From assembly GCA_947247005.1 (NCBI GenBank), contig OX365948.1:36150601-36214600 (forward strand): a stretch of 64,000 nt of DNA, in the 5' to 3' direction. The stretch is from Spisula solida. Lineage: Eukaryota > Mollusca > Bivalvia > Venerida > Mactridae. Made by a program: the position numbers and the translations under genes. Shown one piece after another: positions 55,996 through 64,000 of this stretch (position 1 is its first letter; each line of letters opens with the position of its first letter). Under the pieces are notes generated by a model that had not been told where the DNA came from, ran no database searches, and saw only the letters and a program-made list of their open reading frames with translations.

Positions 55996-56544
55996 ACACG
56001 GTTGTCATTATAACAAGAGCGGTACTGTGTATAAATGCTCTGTTACCATAAGTCCATCCAATTGAACTTCTTTTGAACGCTTAGTGATATTGTCTGCTTG
56101 AAGCGTGCGATCATATCGGTGCGTCATATAGACAGACACTTAGTTTGACCATAAAGTAAATATGCTACTTTCGAGGGCATGTCCCGGTCGCATATACATT
56201 GTAACAATAAAACTACAGATATATTGGCAAACACAATTTAACTGACCCTCCGTGAACAGGATCTAGAAGATTTTAACGAGTCTCAGTAAATTGCGTTTGT
56301 CAATATCAACAAAATATGTAACAAATACAACAAAATATTATGTTAATTTTATTATTTTTATCAATTTATTTTAACCTTTTTTCTGTCCAGCAACAATCGA
56401 GTAAAATTTGTATAACAATATTCATTGATACAACAAAATTCATTAATACAACAAAATACAGACTGTTAAAACAATTCAACAATATTGAACTGAAATACGT
56501 GGATGTTATTTCACGTTTTGAATGTTCATGCGTAAAGGAATGGT

Positions 56545-58959
<2,415 letters not shown>

Positions 58960-59034
58960 GATTACTGGTTAAGTTGATCACTTAAGGTATAAATCTCACA
59001 AATAGACTTGACGAGTCGATGTGAGCATACAAAA

Positions 59035-59165
59035 GTATGGTGTCCCAAGTCGTCACCGTGCTTTTATAGCACAGGAGACGTTCCGTTACCTAGCGATTCA
59101 AAAACAACGATAGCCATTGGTCAATTCAAACCACGTGACACAAAATTTCCCGTTCTGATTGGTTG
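59035..59165 (-). promoter_or_regulatory. Alpha-tubulin core promoter
   Basis: On the minus strand TATAAAA lies at 59062-59068, placing a start about 30 bases downstream near 59035 and a 5' UTR of about 75 bases before the ATG at 58959. Two CCAAT boxes (plus-strand ATTGG) lie at about 59115 and 59157. Spacing is canonical; the start site itself is inferred. Confidence 0.65.
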
Positions 59166-59881
59166 ATTTTCAAGTACCAGTGATACGACTGGTTTCCCAT
59201 TTGAATAATATGTCTATTGATAAATATCACTGAACAATGGTACCAACTATGTTTGTCACGAAATCGGTATTTTGTCCGTGTGTTGATAGGTCGACAATAA
59301 GGCCTGACTAATCGTATTGTTGGGTTGATTGTGTCATCAATCCTGGCTTGACTTTAGCATGTTTAGTAGGATTAACTCCTATAGTGTATTGGTATAAATC
59401 AGATTTAATTATTCGCAAAATAGTGTATTGATGCGAGATTGTACACGTAGAAACGTGTCACGGGTATAAATAGTCTGTGTTTTAATTTTCTTTAAATAAC
59501 TGAACAGAACATAACTTTAATTTACCCATGTATACATGATATTGTAACACACAATTTCATTATCTAACACGTCGTGCATTATAATTATATAAATTTAATC
59601 CTTCATTTTCTGAAGAAAGACTTATGAACAAGAATGACGATAATTATACATATACATAGAAACATAATAGCAACTTTTCATAAATGTAATGTTTTGCTTC
59701 GACAAGATGTTGTATACATGCAGTCTGTATCTTTGAATGAACGAGCAACCTCGTTATATCATAAATAAAAGATCTGACACGTTCAGTTCCATAGACGTCC
59801 GTGATAAGTATATAGACCACACCCTTACATTATCTTAATCAACTCCAATATAGTAACACAACCACACTATTAGGGGCTATT
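59166..59881. other. Intergenic stretch between tubulin promoter and OTU region
   Basis: AT-rich sequence without recognised genes or clear inverted repeats. Confidence 0.35.
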
Positions 59882-60060
59882 GTAAATACCCATACCAGTA
59901 ACACGCACGCGCCTATGTTCTTCAGAGTTTCGAGTCGGTACTAATCGTTTTAGAAAAAGTTATTTCCGGTTTAGAAAATTGCGGAGTCGAAAGAAGTGAA
60001 TGTTGAAAGTAGAAGTATTCAAATTACGAAACTTTTGAATCCTAACATAATCTTTTATTT
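59882..60060 (+). repeat. Interspersed repeat upstream of the OTU frame
   Basis: Inverted match of about 170 bp to 35821-35990 (GAAAATTGCGGAGTCGAAAG, GTTATTTCCGG). The presence of a second copy without any OTU frame suggests a mobile segment. It could be the 5' part of the same Helitron-like element. Confidence 0.65.
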
Positions 60061-60265
60061 TTTAATTCCTTTTAAAAATATTCAATAAATAAAAGAATGC
60101 TCTTGTAAGAAAAGGGAAGTAAGAAAGGCACGGCGCGAAGCTATACACATTCGGCAAGGGAAGTCATTCTAGAGAACTCAACTTTTACGCGCAATACAGC
60201 ATCTTCATTCGTCTGGGAGCCGCCATTAGGTCAAGTAAGTTTGTTTACAAGACATTTATTTTATT

Positions 60266-61772
60266 ATGTCTGCGCGTTTAATTCAATATTTACCCGAACT
60301 GACAGTTAATTATGATGTATTTCATGTCGTTGGCGTACCGGGTGATGGCAATTGTTTTTTTCATTGCTTGAGTATTTTGCTGTCCGGTGATTTTAACGAG
60401 TCGCGTATTTACAGAAGGTTTATTTGTGGTCAAATGTATGACAATTGGAATACTTGGAGAGAAAAGATTGAAATACAGCATGGCCATTACATGACCCCCA
60501 CATGGTATCAGGAAGGAATGATTCTCGGTAACTGGTGGGCCACTGCATGCGAAATTGAGGCTGCGTCTGAACTGTTGGATTGTAAAATAAATATTTGGTT
60601 ACAAGGTAAAAGGGATAACACAGCTACGTTTACACTGACCAGTTATCTGCCAGCATCTAATCCTGCCCCTCAAACTTGCATTGACATTCTTTTGAACAAC
60701 CAGCACTTCCAGGCTATGAAGAAAAAGACTGGTCATGGTGTGCCAAATCCTGACATTTCACAAACTATAAATTCAAAATTTGTTAACAATGAAGACAGCC
60801 AAAGTTCACACGCAGTCTCTGGTTCCACAGTTTATGACCACACATATTCAAACACATTTTGTTCTTCACAGCATATACCAAGTCAAAATCCAGGTCAACC
60901 ATCCCCCAATACAAATAATTGTTCTAAAAAAAAAATTAAATGTGTCTGAATATAGCTCTACTTTGGACAGTGAAACAACCAACAAAATAATCGACCCGGT
61001 AATTCAGGACAAACAAATTGATATATGTAGAAAATTAGGCCTCTGGTTCCATGTTGATACTCCAGAAAATGAAACTCGGTATCAAAGAACAAATCGCAGA
61101 AACAAAATTAACAGTTGCATAAAAAGGACAGAAAAGAAATTAGGCGTTACGTCGACCGATATTCCTGATGCACCTCCGCTTACTGAAGATCGACAATTTA
61201 ACAAAGCAACGGACTGTATTAGGGCCTTTGAACTGGAACAAATGTCCTATGATTTTTAAACATGCTCCATATGTAATGAAACTAGATTAAATCTAAAACT
61301 TGATAAAAGTTCGGCATGCAAACGTTATGCAAGAGACAAGTCGGTTTTAAAAATGTTTTCTGCACAAAATAATATGGACCCCGGTTTAATGCCTGATGAA
61401 TTAAAAGGCCTATCTGTTGTTGAGCAACAATTGATATGTAGAATTTCTCCATGTATGAATATTCATATGCTTAAACACGGCGGAATAGCATCAGGTGGCC
61501 ACTGCGTAACTTTTCCCCAAGAAGTGAATGAGCCTGCACAAATTTTTCCCATACTTCCGCTAGAAATAGAATTCATTAAAGTTTGTAAATTGGGTAAAAA
61601 TGACTCTTCAAGAGATTTTCGTGTACGCAGATATGTTGTTGAGACTGCTTTAAAATGGCTAAAACAAAATAATCCTGCTTTTAAAGATATATACATATCA
61701 CATGAAAGACTACAGGCTCTTCCAGTAGATGGACAACTTGATGCTTGTTATTTCATAATATTTGATAAGTAA
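60266..61772 (+). pseudogene. OTU protease plus DUF6570 frame of a Helitron-like element
   Basis: OTU proteins cleave ubiquitin-type links, and OTU modules are carried by some Helitron-type transposons. The first frame (60266-60949, 227 residues) has GDGNCFFHC with D27 and C30, and NNQHF with H147, the expected catalytic triad. A one-base shift in an A10 run (60926-60935) ends it early. The continuation in the next frame runs to an in-frame TAA at 61257-61259, then resumes as CSICNETRLN. It proceeds to a DUF6570-like segment (LSVVEQQLICRISPCMNIHM, GGHCVTFPQEV, DFRVRRYVVETALKWLK), ending at 61772. No Rep or PIF1-type helicase follows. Two lesions and missing downstream domains indicate a remnant, although the frames are otherwise well kept. 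Confidence 0.82.
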
Positions 61773-61884
61773 TCAATTACCTGGTCATATAATTTGCAGT
61801 TAATTGTCAGCAATTTGTAATATTTGTGAGGGATTTAATTGACAAAAAAACATAGCTTGGTGACATTGCAACACTGCTCATCCA

Positions 61885-61965
61885 AATGGTCAAAGAATGA
61901 CGACTGGTGTTTTTAATACCGGTAATTCTGGGTTCAAGTCCCAGTTTGGATTATATCGTTGTTAA
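61885..61965 (+). mobile_element. tRNA-like SINE head fragment
   Basis: A B box GGGTTCAAGTCCC lies at about 61930-61942, with only a weak A-box region before it. Likely a decayed SINE. Confidence 0.35.
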
Positions 61966-63064
61966 GTTGCCAGGCTAAATTTATGATGGAAATTTATTTT
62001 TGGTCTCAAGGGAAAAAGGAAGATGGCCTAATTGTGTATTTTTCATTTTGTGTATGTTATTTTCTACTTTAAAATTTTAACTGATTGCTGATAATGAACT
62101 CAATTTAACATCTAACTTCAAAGTATAATTTACTCAGTGTATCTACAAACGTTGCTGACCTGTTATGCAGTATCTATTAATCCCCAATTAGGCAATGCCT
62201 TAGTTCATATTAATACTGCAACTATTTGCTTGTGAGTACCGTAACTACATAGATACTGTCAACATTACATACAAAACTCGAAAATGTACGAACTAGTTTT
62301 AGATATTACACATAGATACTCTAAATTATTTAGTATTCTGGTTACATTAACAACAAGGGTAGAAAGACAATTACGTCTGGCTATCATTGGTACTCCGAAT
62401 ATATAGGTCTCTCTTCGAAGCGAAGATAACGTTCCAGTGCAGTTCCTGTTGAGCTGTTTTCGAACATAAGCTCTCCCCTTTTGGAAAAGGAGCTATATTC
62501 GAAAAGACAAACGCGTTTGATCTCACCTAGAGCTTTTTATACACTGGTAGTTTACTATAAGCAGTCAGACTAGTGCTCATTAACATCTCACCGAGGAGCT
62601 GTTTTCTAAAGGAGATCTATTCGGTGTGGCCTAGTATGATTCTAAATACAATTATGTTCAATGTACTATCATAAGCCTGCTGCTTAACATATCTTATCCA
62701 CGTAAGATTGCTTTAAATATTTTAAATCCTGAAATGCCCATAGAAGAACATTATTGTTGTCATTCCACGCCGCTGTAGTTCTGTTATGTGACAGAATCAA
62801 GCATTGTACATATTTTTAAAAAGTGTTGACTGAAAAATGTACGTTTTGAAATACTACAAACCAAAACGAATTTCAACAATTTATTTCTTATATTGGTGTT
62901 TTATTTCTCGTACATAGCCTACAATCCACCCGAAACATCTGAAATAGAAGCCATAGCTGTAGCCATGGTGTAATAAATCAAACTCTACTAAATGTTTTCA
63001 GTGTTGTTGATTGTATTGGTTTCCCCGCAATCTAGACTTGGCTGTATATATATCCATGGCAACG
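61966..63064. other. Gene-free stretch with one hairpin
   Basis: No coding region recognised. A hairpin at about 62455-62506 pairs GTTTTCGAACATAAGCTC with GAGCTATATTCGAAAAG. Otherwise AT-rich. Confidence 0.4.
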
Positions 63065-63300
63065 GCGAGGGTGATCTAGAGGTTGGACGTAAGCTTTCAC
63101 TGTGAAAGCTCTAGAGGTCCCGAGTTCGAGTCCCGTATGTAGAACTGCCTTAATTTCTGTGAGCAAGATGAACCCACAATGCTCCACTTTACACAGGTGT
63201 ATGCATTGGTACAGGTGAGGGTCAGCAAATAATGTGATGTGGCTGCCATCGGCGCAAAGCCGACTCGCGACTCGGTGATCGGGGAATGAGAGGTGTCATG
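63065..63300 (+). mobile_element. tRNA-derived SINE
   Basis: Head: GGTGATCTAGAGGTTGGACG (A-like) and CGAGTTCGAGTCCC (B box, about 63121-63134). Body: ACCCACAATGCTCCACTTT, AGGTGTATG and GTCAGC, shared with the fragment at 50500-50640. The best-preserved member of this SINE type here. Confidence 0.65.
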
Positions 63301-63347
63301 TCTGAAACTGAACTTTAAATTGGTACTCTAATTATGCACATATAAAT

Positions 63348-63595
63348 GTTTCCCCCCAGGGGGAGGGGGAAGCGGCGAGCCTACACGGGACTTTTGACAG
63401 AATGGTGCCGAGTGCGGGGAAATTTTGACTTCGGCCGAACTTTTGATCCCGGGTGGGGGGGGGTATGTAAAGATTCTCCCAGTGAGGGGATTTTGACAAA
63501 TTGACCTTGCTCTAGGGTGGGAATTTTGAACAAAATAAAACATATCAAATTCCCCTGGGTCAGCCCGCCGCCCCCCCCCCCCCTGGGGAAAAACA
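63348..63595. mobile_element. GC-rich MITE with C/G homopolymer ends
   Basis: The left end TGTTTCCCCCCAGGGGGAGG pairs with the right end CCCCCTGGGGAAAAACA. Inside, GGGGAAATTTTGACTTCGG, GAACTTTTGATCCCGGG and GGGGATTTTGACAAATTG form degenerate direct repeats. G-runs up to nine or more could form quadruplexes. No coding frame. Confidence 0.65.
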
Positions 63596-63654
63596 TTGAT
63601 AGGTGCATTAGTTTCGAATGTTTAATCAATTGCTAAATTCTGTATATTAAAAGT

Positions 63655-63830
63655 GTAAAATCTAGGTTATTTCATTTTCACTTTGCTGCAAAAGTAAAGA
63701 ATACAACTGTTGTGAACTCGTATGATTTCGTTCTAATATGGGGTACTTCATTTTCACTTTGTTTCAAAAGTATACAATATTGTGAACTGGAATGACTTCG
63801 TTCAAATATGGGTATACTTTGATTATAATG
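63655..63830. repeat. Two-copy tandem repeat
   Basis: CTTCATTTTCACTTTG...AAAAGTA...GTTGTGAACT...TTCGTTC occurs twice, about 80 bp apart, with moderate divergence. Confidence 0.6.
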
Positions 63831-64000
63831 TATCCATGTTCACTCCAAAGTGTAGAAGACAATTGCATCCATTGTTGAGTTCTATCTAAGTTGAGTTAGT
63901 TAATAGTTGGTCTTCATAAATTATTCCGTTTGTAAGCTGGATGGTATATAACTTCAAGCTGCTAAGACAATCGACACTGATCAATGAAATGTATCATTAA

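Overview
The window looks like AT-rich nuclear DNA from a marine lophotrochozoan, most likely a bivalve mollusc. It has multi-exon genes with GT-AG introns, tRNA-derived SINEs whose body resembles the molluscan MESO-type core, dense repeats carrying CCGTCCGTC tracts, non-LTR retrotransposon 3' tails, and many foldback or terminal-inverted-repeat elements. Identification rests on gene families and repeat style only; no database was searched.

Layout. 1-7200: no gene seen, almost wholly transposon-derived. 7204-17348 (+): eleven exons of a DEK chromatin-protein gene, joined here by phase-compatible splice sites down to the stop; its first exon was not found. 17349-25529: intergenic with several MITEs and palindromes. 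25530-26792 (+): a single-exon secreted fibrinogen-related protein. 26793-31086: repeats and a dead Tc1/mariner-type transposase. 31087-47975 (+): a five-exon GAREM-like adaptor gene (CABIT domain plus C-terminal SAM), open over 659 codons; its first intron of about 10 kb is packed with nested palindromes. 47976-56544: repeats, including a 5'-truncated LINE. 56545-58959 (-): a complete three-exon alpha-tubulin gene (451 residues) with TATA and CCAAT signals. 60266-61772 (+): a broken OTU protease plus DUF6570 reading frame of the kind carried by Helitron-like elements. 61773-64000: SINE, GC-rich MITE, no gene.

The host genes are functionally unrelated (chromatin, innate recognition, receptor signalling, cytoskeleton) and show no sign of co-regulation. 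The most unusual content is in the repeats. One group shares a plan of a TTTATCA/TGATAAA inverted module, then a long hairpin with unpaired CTCG motifs, then an ACTCATG tail, although stem sequences differ between copies. A second group has terminal inverted repeats enclosing two inward-facing tRNA-like modules. A 199-bp tandem duplication also creates a decoy copy of a DEK exon start.
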